Origin: Pseudomonadota bacterium
GTDB taxonomy: Bacteria > Desulfobacterota > Binatia > UBA9968
Assembly (NCBI GenBank): GCA_021324155.1
Contig: JAJPJQ010000036.1
Span: 181,646 to 245,645, forward strand
Length of the DNA stretch: 64,000 nucleotides
Direction: 5' to 3'
In this document: positions 55,253 to 63,481 of the stretch, one piece after another
How the letters are laid out: each line of letters starts with the position of its first letter
How positions within the stretch are numbered: position 1 is the first letter of the stretch
The notes under the pieces: model-generated
Told to the model about the DNA's origin: nothing
The model's database searches: none
What the model saw: the letters and a program-made list of their open reading frames with translations, nothing else
Made by a program: the position numbers and the translations under genes

Positions 55253-56104
55253 CTAGGGTTCGCCGCGCAAGCGGCCGCTGACGACGCGCGGACTCGGCTT
55301 GGAATGTCGCCGGCCGATCAGTTCCGGAGCGTGATTCCAAACCTCCCAGGGCGCATGGCCCTGCGCGTGCATATCGTCCAGCGTTTGTTTGTCCTTGAAT
55401 GTGTCCATCGCCGCCCAGAAGCCGTCGTATTTGTGCGCCAAGAGCTCCTTCTCTTCGACCAATCGTTGGAAAGGCTCGTTGAGCAGCTCCTCGCCATCCT
55501 TTATGTAGTCGAATATTTCTCGACGGAAAACGAAGTAACCTCCGTTGATCCGGACATCGGAGCGGTTCACATCTTTAATGGCCTCGACGACGCCAGCGGG
55601 ACTCAGCGTAATGAAGTGGCAGCTGAGGTTCGGGCGGACACAGAGAAAGCTCGCAAGTTTCTGCTCGCGTTTGAAGCGATCGATTTGCTCCGGCAGCTGC
55701 AGGTCCGTCAGGCCATCGCTGTAATTGGCGAGGAACGTCTCTTCGCCTTCGAGATATTTCCGAACCGCCAGGAGCCGCTGGCCGATGTTGGAATTAATGC
55801 CCGTGTGAGCGAACGTGATGTTCCAGTTCTGGATGTCACTGTTGAAAAGCCGCAGATCTTTGCCGCTGCGCGATAGCACAAAATCGTTGGAGACGTACTC
55901 ATTATAATTCATGAAATAATTCTTGATGTGATCCGCGCCGAAGCCCAGGCAAAGAATGAAATCGGTGTGCCCGAAGTGAGCGTAATATTTCATCACGTTC
56001 CAGAGAATCGGGCGAGAGCCGACGTTGATCATGGGCTTGGGAATTGTTTCGGAAAAATCGCGCAAACGCATTCCCATGCCGCCGCAAAAGAGGACGACTT
56101 TCAT
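55253..56104 (-). CDS. rfbF: Glucose-1-phosphate cytidylyltransferase (RfbF-like)
   Basis: A 283-residue nucleotidyltransferase opening MKVVLFCGGMGMRLRDFSET, with the GGxGxR loop in the GGMGMRL form common to RfbF, PKPMINVGSRPILW and the metal-binding Asp in YSDGLTDL. FWAAMDTFKDKQTLDDM near the C-terminus is characteristic of the CDP-glucose-forming branch. AGGAGG lies six to seven bases before the ATG. It makes CDP-glucose, the first step of CDP-dideoxysugar and branched sugar routes. No rfbG-like 4,6-dehydratase was recognised, so the usual partner is missing or replaced. Confidence 0.88.
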   Translation of the reverse strand: MKVVLFCGGMGMRLRDFSETIPKPMINVGSRPILWNVMKYYAHFGHTDFILCLGFGADHIKNYFMNYNEYVSNDFVLSRSGKDLRLFNSDIQNWNITFAHTGINSNIGQRLLAVRKYLEGEETFLANYSDGLTDLQLPEQIDRFKREQKLASFLCVRPNLSCHFITLSPAGVVEAIKDVNRSDVRINGGYFVFRREIFDYIKDGEELLNEPFQRLVEEKELLAHKYDGFWAAMDTFKDKQTLDDMHAQGHAPWEVWNHAPELIGRRHSKPSPRVVSGRLRGEP

Positions 56105-56149
56105 GAAACGCCTCCTATTTGATATGAAAAAAGAGTTAGACTCGTAGCG

Positions 56150-57205
56150 TCACGGAAGGTGACGCGCAATGCGAGGTCCGAGCGTCATCGTCAACCACAA
56201 AGGTAACCGCTGCCAAAGCTTTATCGCCCATTGAAGCTTCGGGTTGAGTGAACTCGTATCGGGAATGGACCGAGCTTTTATCGGGTAATATAAATAGGGC
56301 AAAGCTTGTGGTTCGAATCCCCAGTGACGTTTAAAATCGAAGGCGCCAGTTCCCTTCTTGCTGCGACCAAAGTCGAAGATGCGACAGCCTTGGGCTGCGG
56401 CAAAGGACATCAAGCGCCAGTACATGAAATCATTCGGCGCTAACTGCCGAGAGTCACGCAAGGATCCAGAGTAATAAGGCAAAACTTGATCTTTGTAGAA
56501 GAACGTCAGTACTCCGGCAATTGTTTTGCCGTTGTGCTCGACCAAAAGGGTACGACAATCATCACCAAAGCTTTTTTGAAGTTCTTTAAAGTACGCCTTC
56601 GGATAACACGGTGTACCGAGATTTCGAACGCTTTCGGCGTAGACGGGATAGAAAGCATCTAAACCATCCGCAGTAATCCGCGACTCCAGTTTGTACTTCT
56701 CAGCCTGGCGTATCATTCGCCGCTGCTTTCGTGGAACGCGAGCAAAATTATCGTCGTCATTGCCGGTAATCTCCTGGATAAAAGTTACATAAAGATCGCT
56801 TTGCTTAATTTGCGATTGTTGCATTTCACCAGCTGACTCCGCCGCTTGAGTCCGGTATGGATTGCCGCGAAATTCGACGTACCCTGCCCCGTGCTTAGCA
56901 GCTAATGCCTTGGCCTCCTCGAGTAAGAGTTTTTCAGCGTCGGGGCTTTGAGCAACGATGCCGCCATAAACCGCTAATGGAATACTGATTAAACTTCTTC
57001 CAAACAGAGCACTTTTTACTAAAAAAAGTGGCAGCACGCCTACGATGCTTTTGCCATCCTCGACATAAAGGTAAAAAGGAGTGTGGTCGAAATGACGCAC
57101 AAGGACGTCCCGCCACTGGAGTAGATGGAAAAACGTCCCCTGCGAATCCGTTCGTACGAATTCATCCCAACGAGGATCCTGGCCCAGGAGATTATGGCAT
57201 TTCAT
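56150..57205 (-). CDS. FemAB-like acyltransferase, XrtA/PEP-CTERM-associated
   Basis: A 351-residue protein with two GNAT-like domains (FemAB fold): FFHLLQWRDVLVRHF and VGVLPLFLVKSALFG in the first half, FARVPRKQRRMIRQAEKY in the middle, GVLTFFYKDQVLPYYSGS and FDFGRSKKGTGAFDFKRHWG in the second. This matches the PEP-CTERM-associated FemAB family (TIGR03019 from memory). It probably adds an aminoacyl or acyl group to the exopolysaccharide or its precursor, maybe using an activated amino acid from the ligase/ACP set. It starts 107 bases after the SDR stop, and a 45-base gap precedes the RfbF-like gene. Confidence 0.88.
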   Translation of the reverse strand: MKCHNLLGQDPRWDEFVRTDSQGTFFHLLQWRDVLVRHFDHTPFYLYVEDGKSIVGVLPLFLVKSALFGRSLISIPLAVYGGIVAQSPDAEKLLLEEAKALAAKHGAGYVEFRGNPYRTQAAESAGEMQQSQIKQSDLYVTFIQEITGNDDDNFARVPRKQRRMIRQAEKYKLESRITADGLDAFYPVYAESVRNLGTPCYPKAYFKELQKSFGDDCRTLLVEHNGKTIAGVLTFFYKDQVLPYYSGSLRDSRQLAPNDFMYWRLMSFAAAQGCRIFDFGRSKKGTGAFDFKRHWGFEPQALPYLYYPIKARSIPDTSSLNPKLQWAIKLWQRLPLWLTMTLGPRIARHLP

Positions 57206-57312
57206 AAACTTGTCACCGGTCGCCTTGCATCGCTGCCGAGAGCGGACTCTGAATATTCAACTTATCCGCCAAAATTTTAGAGCAAATGAAAATCACAATA
57301 ACAGGAGCAGTC

Positions 57313-58065
57313 TTATCGGGCATCTCCCTTAAAATTTGGACTGATGAAAGGACGCATCCGAATCTCAGTGACTTCAGCAGTGCGCGGAAGCTTGACGGCG
57401 GCCACGACCATCGCCGCCACGTCCTCGGCCTGCATCAAGCGCTCCGGCCGATAGAGCTTGTTTTCCGAGGCGTGAATCGTCGCTTGCAGGGGTGTCGCCG
57501 TGCGGCCGGGATAGATGGTGAGAACGCGAATGCCGTGTTGATTGACTTCTTCTCGTAGGCTGTCCGCCACTGCCTTGAGTGCGTGTTTGGTGGCCGCGTA
57601 TTGGCTGACATTGGCGCCGGCGACTAGACCTACGGTCGAATTGATGAACACAATCTCACCCTGTCGCGACCGTAGCGAGGAGAGCAGCGCTTGGCTGAGC
57701 GCATAGGGAGCCAGAACATTCGTGCGGTATTGCCGATCGAACTCGGCGGCCGGCGCGTCCGCGAGGCTGCCGAACGAGAAGACCCCGGCTGAGTGAACCA
57801 GAATATCGACAGCTTCGAATTCGGCCCGAACCCGCGCCGCCAATCGGTCGAGCTCTTCGGCCCGGGCGATGTCGGCCGGATAAGCGCGCAGCTTGAGCGC
57901 TCCGGTCCTACCCTCGGTCGCGAGGCGCTCCAGCTCTTCGGCGCGGCGCGCCACCATCCCTACGTTGGCGCCATCCTCAGCCAACGCTAACGCTATCGCT
58001 TTTCCGATGCCGCTGCTGGCTCCAGTGACAATCGCTGCTTTTCCGTGAAGGCCGTTCATGCGCAA
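57313..58065 (-). CDS. Short-chain dehydrogenase/reductase (classical SDR)
   Basis: A 250-residue SDR with TGASSGIGKA near 15-24, NSTVGL with the catalytic Ser, and the classical Tyr-x3-Lys in QYAATKHAL. It should reduce or oxidise a keto group with NAD(P)H. The start is a TTG at 58065 (GGAG nine bases upstream) or ATG at 58059. It follows the peptidase-like gene by 6 bases. A sugar-nucleotide 4-ketoreductase role is possible because it stands with a C-methyltransferase and a 3,5-epimerase, but a general SDR cannot be excluded. Confidence 0.88.
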   Translation of the reverse strand: MRMNGLHGKAAIVTGASSGIGKAIALALAEDGANVGMVARRAEELERLATEGRTGALKLRAYPADIARAEELDRLAARVRAEFEAVDILVHSAGVFSFGSLADAPAAEFDRQYRTNVLAPYALSQALLSSLRSRQGEIVFINSTVGLVAGANVSQYAATKHALKAVADSLREEVNQHGIRVLTIYPGRTATPLQATIHASENKLYRPERLMQAEDVAAMVVAAVKLPRTAEVTEIRMRPFISPNFKGDAR

Positions 58066-58071
58066 GTTTGA

Positions 58072-59376
58072 TTACTCCGCCTTTAGGAGATCATGCTCGC
58101 GTAATTGGTCGGCCGCTGTTTTGATGACTGCGAACGGATAACCCGAACGCTCGGCGATATCGAGCAGCGCATGGTTGCCGTCGGAGAGGTTGAGAACCCA
58201 AAGGTAGGCGAGCTCGTCTATATGATCTGCGGCCCCACCGATAGCGCGATAGAGGCCGCGCTTTCCCAACTGGGGCTCGCATTTGGGATTTTGGTTGATA
58301 TAGCTTCGATTGTGCTCGAGTGTATCGAGGATTGCCCGGCACACATCGAAAGACCGCTCAAGCAGTTCCGGGCGAACGAATTCGAGGTTGTCGGCGGAGG
58401 TATGATACTCGGGAAAACTCCCGTTCGGCGCCCGCATAAAACAGCCCACCGGCAGATCGAAACCTGGCGAGCAGTACTGGCGCTCATCGTAGCCATAGGG
58501 TGAAAAGTCGAGCACGTCGTAGGGCTCGCCGGAATGCTTAAGGACGTTGAGCGCGGCGCGATCGATTTCCGATGTTTGTCGGCGGCTTTTTTTATAAGTG
58601 AGCTTCTTTCCTGCGCCGATCGAGGCGAGCACGAGGCCATGGCGGATTCTGGACGCCGCCGCCTCGTTCAACGCGAGCCATGTGATCGAGCCGATCGTGC
58701 CCGGAATAAACAGAAACCGATAGGTATATCTGCGCGGCGATGCGGCCAGGCCCTTGGCCAAAGCCACCGCCAGTGCGATGCCGGATAGATTATCGTTCGC
58801 GAGTGAAGGATGACAGATGTGGCAGGAGATCAGTATTTCCTCGGAACTTTCTCCGGCGATGGTGTACTCGCCGTATGTCAAAGCGCCCGGCTGCAAGGTG
58901 CTGTCGATACAAACCTCGTATTCTTTATCGTGCATTTCGGACAATTGCCTATGGCTCAAACAAAAGCCCCAGTTGCTGCTGTAATATGAAGTGCGATAAG
59001 GCACCCAATCGGGGTGATCCGGCAATGTGAACAAATGCTCTTTTAATTCATCTGCGTTGATACGCGCTTTAATGGGAACGCTGTAGCTCATGACGTGGAG
59101 ATTCGATCTCTTGAAGTCTATGATTCGTTGCCCTTGCGCGTTTTTCACATAGGCATCTCTGATGTTCCATTCGTTTGGGACCGTCCAGTCAAATACACGC
59201 GTCCCGCTCGCCACCTCGTGGACAACAATCGGAACGTGCTGCTGGATAATCCTCAAGGTCTCTCGAACTCCTTCACCGGTGATGCTGCGGCAGATCGGGT
59301 AGAGCGCTTCGACGAGCCTGTACATGTCCGATCCAGGACTCTCGGCTGACAGCGAAGCGGCGGTTTGCATGCTCAT
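58072..59376 (-). CDS. DUF4910/M28-like aminopeptidase-fold protein
   Basis: A 434-residue protein of the DUF4910/DUF2172 family with a zinc-peptidase fold: ISCHICHPSLANDNLSGIA holds the His and Asp metal ligands, FLFIPGTIGSI and GASIGAGK-like stretches follow, and FPEYHTSADNLEF gives another His/Asp ligand. The N-terminal third is MYRLVEALYPICRSITGEGVR, diagnostic of this family, which recurs next to nucleotide-sugar genes. It may be a deacylase or amidase for sugars rather than a protease; no proof. ATGA overlaps the RfbC-like gene stop. Confidence 0.88.
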   Translation of the reverse strand: MSMQTAASLSAESPGSDMYRLVEALYPICRSITGEGVRETLRIIQQHVPIVVHEVASGTRVFDWTVPNEWNIRDAYVKNAQGQRIIDFKRSNLHVMSYSVPIKARINADELKEHLFTLPDHPDWVPYRTSYYSSNWGFCLSHRQLSEMHDKEYEVCIDSTLQPGALTYGEYTIAGESSEEILISCHICHPSLANDNLSGIALAVALAKGLAASPRRYTYRFLFIPGTIGSITWLALNEAAASRIRHGLVLASIGAGKKLTYKKSRRQTSEIDRAALNVLKHSGEPYDVLDFSPYGYDERQYCSPGFDLPVGCFMRAPNGSFPEYHTSADNLEFVRPELLERSFDVCRAILDTLEHNRSYINQNPKCEPQLGKRGLYRAIGGAADHIDELAYLWVLNLSDGNHALLDIAERSGYPFAVIKTAADQLREHDLLKAE

Positions 59377-59906
59377 GCGTTATTAAAGTCGGCGTAGTTC
59401 CGGTCCCGATCGGAGATGACCGAAGGCGGAAAGGGCCAATCGATACCGAACGCCGGATCGTTCCATCGAACGCCACGCGCATGCTCGGGCGAATAGAACT
59501 CGGACATTTGGTAAAAGACTTCCGTGGCGTCTTCCAGAGTGAGAAAACCATGGGCGAAGTTTTTGGGTATGTAGAGCATCTTGTGATTCGCCGCCGAGAG
59601 AGTCACTGCGATGTGCCGTTTAAACGTAGGCGAACCCTGCTGCAGGTCGACGATAACATCGTGGATCGACCCCCTTGTGCACCGGACGATTTTAGTTTCC
59701 TCACAAGGAGCCGCTTGGTAGTGCATGCCGCGCAGCGTGCCGCGCGTTACGTTGAAGGAGATGCTACACTGAACCAGCCTTGTCTCCATGCCCTGCTGCC
59801 GCATTTCCCGCTCACACCAGGTGCGCGCGAAAAATCCTCTTGAATCTTCCAGCGGCTCAAGCTCGATAACAAACGCGCCGCGCAATGCGGTCTCGACGAA
59901 GATCAC
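59373..59906 (-). CDS. rfbC: dTDP-4-dehydrorhamnose 3,5-epimerase-like (RfbC family)
   Basis: A 177-residue cupin-fold epimerase. GTLRGMHYQ has the catalytic His62, FFARTWCERE precedes it, and YIPKNFAHGFLTLEDATEVFYQMSEFY has the conserved Tyr region. It inverts C3/C5 of a 4-keto-6-deoxy nucleotide sugar. The GTG start at 59906 overlaps the methyltransferase stop as GTGA. In combination with the C-methyltransferase it may act on a branched-sugar intermediate rather than rhamnose; no rfbA, rfbB or rfbD is in the window. Confidence 0.92.
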   Translation of the reverse strand: MIFVETALRGAFVIELEPLEDSRGFFARTWCEREMRQQGMETRLVQCSISFNVTRGTLRGMHYQAAPCEETKIVRCTRGSIHDVIVDLQQGSPTFKRHIAVTLSAANHKMLYIPKNFAHGFLTLEDATEVFYQMSEFYSPEHARGVRWNDPAFGIDWPFPPSVISDRDRNYADFNNA

Positions 59907-61153
59907 GAGTAAATATTCACCTCGGGGATAGGCACGACGAAGCGTGCGCCCCAGCCGCGCACGTGAGCCAGCTGCTCGATGATCTCGTCTTTAATGTTCC
60001 ACGGCAGGATCAGAATGAAGTCCGGTTTGGTCTGGTTTATGGTTTCCGGCGGCAGAATCGGGATATGAGTACCCGGAGTGAACTTGCCGTGCTTGTAAGG
60101 GTTACGGTCGACGGTATAGTCGACGAAATCCGTGCGGATACCGCAGTAGTTGAGCAGCGTGTTGCCTTTGCCCGGCGCTCCGTAGCCGACAATCGATTTG
60201 CCCGCGCCTTTGGCTTGGATGAGAAAGTCCAACAAGCGACGCTTGGTCCGTTTTACGTTATCGGCAAAGTTGTCGTAATATTCGACTCGCCCGAGCCCAG
60301 CTTCATCTTCCCGGGCGCGCAACTCGCGGGCCCGTCCGCTGATCGTTTCGCCGCCATGCGCATGACAAGCGTAAATTCTTAACGAGCCGCCGTGCGTCGG
60401 CAGCTCTTCGACATCGAAGAGCCGCAGTCCATGTGCGGCGAATATTTTTTCGGCGGCGGTAAACGAAAAATAGGAGAAGTGCTCGTGATAGATCGTATCG
60501 AACTGATTCTCTTCGACGAGCTTCATGAGATGGGGAAATTCGAGCGTCGCGACACCGTTGCGTTCGAGGGCAATTTTTATTCCTTCGACGAAACCATTCA
60601 CATCGGGAACCTGGGCCAGCACATTGTTGCCGATGATCAAATCGGCCTTGCCCCATTCCGCGGCGATATCCCGCGCAATCTCGGGCCCGAAGAATGCCAC
60701 GCGTGTCGGAATGTCTTTCTGCATCGCGACGGCCGCCACGTTGGCAGCCGGCTCAACACCCAGGACCGGTATTCCCTTTTCGCGGAAATATTGGAGGAGA
60801 TAACCGTCGTTACTGGCAAGCTCCAACACCCGGCTGGACGCGCCGAGTCTGCGACGAGCGACAATGGCGTCCGTATAAGCTTTGGCGTGACGTAGCCACG
60901 TATCGGAATAAGACGAGAAATAGGCATATTCAGTGAAGATGCCGTCGGGAGCCACGTATTCTTCGAGCTGGACCAAAAAACATCTTGTGCAGACGTAGAC
61001 ATGCAGCGGATAAAACGCCTCCATCTTATTGAGCTGTTCCGCACGGAGAATGCTCTCGCAGAACGGAGACATTCCAAGGTCGACGAAGGTGTGGGTCAAT
61101 CGCTCTCGGCAGAAGCGACACGAGCCTTTCAGCGGTACTTCACTCCCTCTCAT
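59903..61153 (-). CDS. Class I SAM sugar C-methyltransferase
   Basis: A 416-residue methyltransferase of the type that adds C-methyl to 4-keto-deoxysugar nucleotides. The N-terminal zinc knuckle has CRFC at 12-15 and CTRC at 55-58; the SAM-binding loop is VLELASNDGYLLQYF; the central HEHFSYFSF and the C-terminal GYGAPGKGNTLLNYCG belong to the putative zinc-binding, SAM and C-terminal domains of the family. Neighbours are the epimerase (coupled by GTGA) and the 2-epimerase. A branched-chain sugar such as a C-methyl deoxyhexose is implied, linked to CDP or dTDP. Confidence 0.92.
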   Translation of the reverse strand: MRGSEVPLKGSCRFCRERLTHTFVDLGMSPFCESILRAEQLNKMEAFYPLHVYVCTRCFLVQLEEYVAPDGIFTEYAYFSSYSDTWLRHAKAYTDAIVARRRLGASSRVLELASNDGYLLQYFREKGIPVLGVEPAANVAAVAMQKDIPTRVAFFGPEIARDIAAEWGKADLIIGNNVLAQVPDVNGFVEGIKIALERNGVATLEFPHLMKLVEENQFDTIYHEHFSYFSFTAAEKIFAAHGLRLFDVEELPTHGGSLRIYACHAHGGETISGRARELRAREDEAGLGRVEYYDNFADNVKRTKRRLLDFLIQAKGAGKSIVGYGAPGKGNTLLNYCGIRTDFVDYTVDRNPYKHGKFTPGTHIPILPPETINQTKPDFILILPWNIKDEIIEQLAHVRGWGARFVVPIPEVNIYS

Positions 61154-61164
61154 AAACGACGCAT

Positions 61165-62352
61165 TTATCGCGCCGAAAGAATTCCGGCGCGTCGAAGATC
61201 AGCTGGCCCTCCAGCCGTCCGATTTTGGAGCAAATCCTGAAGCATCGAGACAATTCGCTCGGCAGCCTTGCCGTCCCACAAAGGCGGCGCGGCCACAGCC
61301 GGCCTCGGTGCCTCCAGAACCTTTCGCGCCTCGTCCCGGATCGATGCCGCGGAGGTGCCGATGATCCGATTCGTGCCGTGCGTTACGGTCACCGGCCGCT
61401 CCGTATTTTCGCGCAGCGTTAAACATGGGACGTTGAGAAAAGTCGTTTCCTCCTGGATGCCGCCCGAATCCGTAAGCACTATTCTCGCGCCGGCAACCAG
61501 CGCCATGAAATCCAAATAGCCAAGCGGCTCCACGCAGCAGAGTCCCCGCGCCGCTTCGCCTTCCATCCCGAAGCTGATGCCCGTGAGCGAGCCGTTCAGC
61601 GACTCGAGCTGCTTGCGCGTGCGTGGATGGACGGGGAAGATGATCGGCAGCTGCCGCGCTACGTCCGCCAACGCGCTCATCAACGACTGAAGCTTTTGTA
61701 AATCGTCGACGTTCGACGGTCGGTGGAGAGTGACAATTCCGTAACTGCCTTCCCTCAAGCCGAAAGTCTCCCGAATATCGGAGCGCTCCCAAGATGCACG
61801 TGAACGTTGGAGGGAATCGATCATCACGTTGCCGACGAAAAAGATTCGTTTCGCATCCACTCCTTCATTCAAAAGATTGCGTTCGCCGCTCTCCTCGCTG
61901 ACGAAGAGATATTCCGCCAGTGAATCGGTCATCACACGGTTGACTTCCTCTGGCATCGTGGAATCGAAGCTGCGTAGCCCCGCCTCGACATGCGCAACGA
62001 GTATACCGTGCTTCACCGCCGCTTGGGTCGCGGCGAGAGTCGAGTTGACGTCACCCACGACCAACACCAAGTCGGGGCGTACTTGCTCCAGAATAGGCTC
62101 CAGGCGAGCGACGACGGTTTCGATCTGGTAATCGCGCGACCCCGAGCCCACATCGAGGCAAAAATCGGGGGCTGGAAGATTCAGCTCTTGAAAAAAGACT
62201 TCGAAGAGGTTCCGGTCGTAGTGCTGGCCGGTATGGACCAAGACGAACCGGATAGCCCCGCCGTGTTGACTATTGAAGTCTCTGATCGCCCAGACGATGG
62301 GCGCGATCTTCATGTAATTGGGCCGCGCGCCGCTTACGAGTAGAATTTTCAT
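61165..62352 (-). CDS. wecB: Non-hydrolysing UDP-GlcNAc 2-epimerase (WecB-like)
   Basis: A 395-residue GT-B-fold epimerase. MKILLVSGARPNYMKIAPI opens it; VGDVNSTLAAT, HVEAGLRSFDSTMPEE and VLTDSGGIQEE hold the residues of the non-hydrolysing family, and LRENTERPVT is the conserved substrate loop. It interconverts UDP-GlcNAc and UDP-ManNAc. ManNAc is the precursor of sialic acid but also of ManNAc-containing glycans, so it may feed the NeuB-like enzyme at 45.8 kb if a phosphate or free sugar is released elsewhere. It precedes the C-methyltransferase by 11 bases. Confidence 0.93.
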   Translation of the reverse strand: MKILLVSGARPNYMKIAPIVWAIRDFNSQHGGAIRFVLVHTGQHYDRNLFEVFFQELNLPAPDFCLDVGSGSRDYQIETVVARLEPILEQVRPDLVLVVGDVNSTLAATQAAVKHGILVAHVEAGLRSFDSTMPEEVNRVMTDSLAEYLFVSEESGERNLLNEGVDAKRIFFVGNVMIDSLQRSRASWERSDIRETFGLREGSYGIVTLHRPSNVDDLQKLQSLMSALADVARQLPIIFPVHPRTRKQLESLNGSLTGISFGMEGEAARGLCCVEPLGYLDFMALVAGARIVLTDSGGIQEETTFLNVPCLTLRENTERPVTVTHGTNRIIGTSAASIRDEARKVLEAPRPAVAAPPLWDGKAAERIVSMLQDLLQNRTAGGPADLRRAGILSAR

Positions 62353-62398
62353 GATTATCGATTGCGTTAAAAGTGAAATCTAGTGGTTTGCCGCTTCT

Positions 62399-63274
62399 TC
62401 AGGCTGCGTCGCTCTTCAACACGGCAGCCACTGAAGAGTTCAAGCTGCTCGCATACACCTCGCGTATGGGAGCGAATGAAAAGCGCGATAAGAGTTTCCG
62501 CAATTTCCATTCCATCCGCCCCAAATTCGTATAGTGACGGAAATGGCTGAGCCAACTCGCCTCGATCCGCGGCTGGTCCGGATCGATCTCCCAAGGATGA
62601 AAATAAAAGACCGCCGGCTCACGCTCCTGCTGATTGAGGTATCGCATAGCTAGATCAGTAATCGCGTAGGGCAGCAGCCGAAAGTACCCTCCGCCGGCCA
62701 TGGGAAAGTTGAAGCCGGCGATTCGCACGGTGGAGAGCGGAATCTCGGCGATCGCCTGCTGACCGTTCCCGTTGAGAATGTGAAAGAAACGTTGGTGGTG
62801 CGGTATGCCGTAACGGTCGTGGCGTATTGGAAAGATGCTCGAATCATATTGAAACCCTTCTTCAGCCAGGATGTCCAACGACCAGAGACTTTCCTGTGTG
62901 ATGGAATAACTCGCGGCCCGGTAGCCGATGATCTGATGGCCTATGGCGTCTTCGACGACTCTCTTCGCGCGTCGTGTTTCCTGCCGGAAATCATCGGGCG
63001 TTTGGTTGTAGATTAGCCGATGCGAGTACCCGTGCGATGCTATCTCGTGCCCGCGTCGCGAAATGACCTGGATTAAGGCGTGATTTTTTTCGGCGACCCA
63101 TCCTAAAACGAAAAAAGTCGCCTTCACATGGAACTCGTCCAGGAGATCTAGGACACGATGGGTATTTCTCTCGACACGACTCTCACGAACACCCCAATCC
63201 TCTAATCGAACAACCGATTCAAAAGCCGAGACTTGATAGTAATCTTCGACATCGACACTCAAGGCGTTCAGCAT
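62399..63274 (-). CDS. Polysaccharide deacetylase, XrtA-associated (DUF3473 type)
   Basis: A 291-residue CE4-family protein. ALSVDVEDYYQVSAF carries the catalytic Asp motif of this branch, GHEIASHGYSHRLIYN the His metal ligands, GYRAASYSIT motif 3, and AVFYFHPWEID the final His; the tail SHFRHYTNLGRMEWKLRKLL is the DUF3473-like C-terminus of the PEP-CTERM deacetylase (TIGR03006 from memory). It removes N-acetyl groups from the exopolysaccharide. The start is an ATG at 63274 behind GGAGG, four bases away. It is the first gene after the priming transferase, with a 207-base gap. Confidence 0.93.
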   Translation of the reverse strand: MLNALSVDVEDYYQVSAFESVVRLEDWGVRESRVERNTHRVLDLLDEFHVKATFFVLGWVAEKNHALIQVISRRGHEIASHGYSHRLIYNQTPDDFRQETRRAKRVVEDAIGHQIIGYRAASYSITQESLWSLDILAEEGFQYDSSIFPIRHDRYGIPHHQRFFHILNGNGQQAIAEIPLSTVRIAGFNFPMAGGGYFRLLPYAITDLAMRYLNQQEREPAVFYFHPWEIDPDQPRIEASWLSHFRHYTNLGRMEWKLRKLLSRFSFAPIREVYASSLNSSVAAVLKSDAA

Positions 63275-63481
63275 ATGACCTCCGGATCGGGGATGGTAGA
63301 TTTGGGCAGTTTTTGGTCAACGAAGGGAAACCCGCGCGCGAATTAGCTTCAATACGCCGCCGGGTGCAGTATAAATTCGCGCAGTCTACATGCGTTAGAG
63401 AGGTCCTGCGTTCTCGCGCTCGAGAACGCACGGAAGAAAGTGGCGAGCGCTGAACGCGGGTGCGAACGCCCAACCGGGGAT
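63275..63481 (-). other. Intergenic gap of 207 bases with a hairpin
   Basis: Contains the 10-base perfect inverted repeat at 63407-63430 (listed separately) and a strong ribosome site GGAGG before the deacetylase gene. A TATACT element on the minus strand about 95 bases before that gene could be a -10 box, but no matching -35 is convincing. No reading frame worth calling is seen. Confidence 0.5.
63407..63430. repeat. Perfect inverted repeat (hairpin), 10-base arms, 4-base loop
   Basis: The arms are TGCGTTCTCG and CGAGAACGCA with the loop CGCT. It lies 52-75 bases after the stop of the sugar transferase in the transcribed direction. There is no T-run after it, so it is not a standard intrinsic terminator; it could limit readthrough, protect an RNA 3' end, or bind a regulator upstream of the deacetylase gene. 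Confidence 0.6.

Noticed and set aside
63407..63430. Intrinsic terminator
   Set aside because: A good hairpin but no T-run follows on the transcribed strand.
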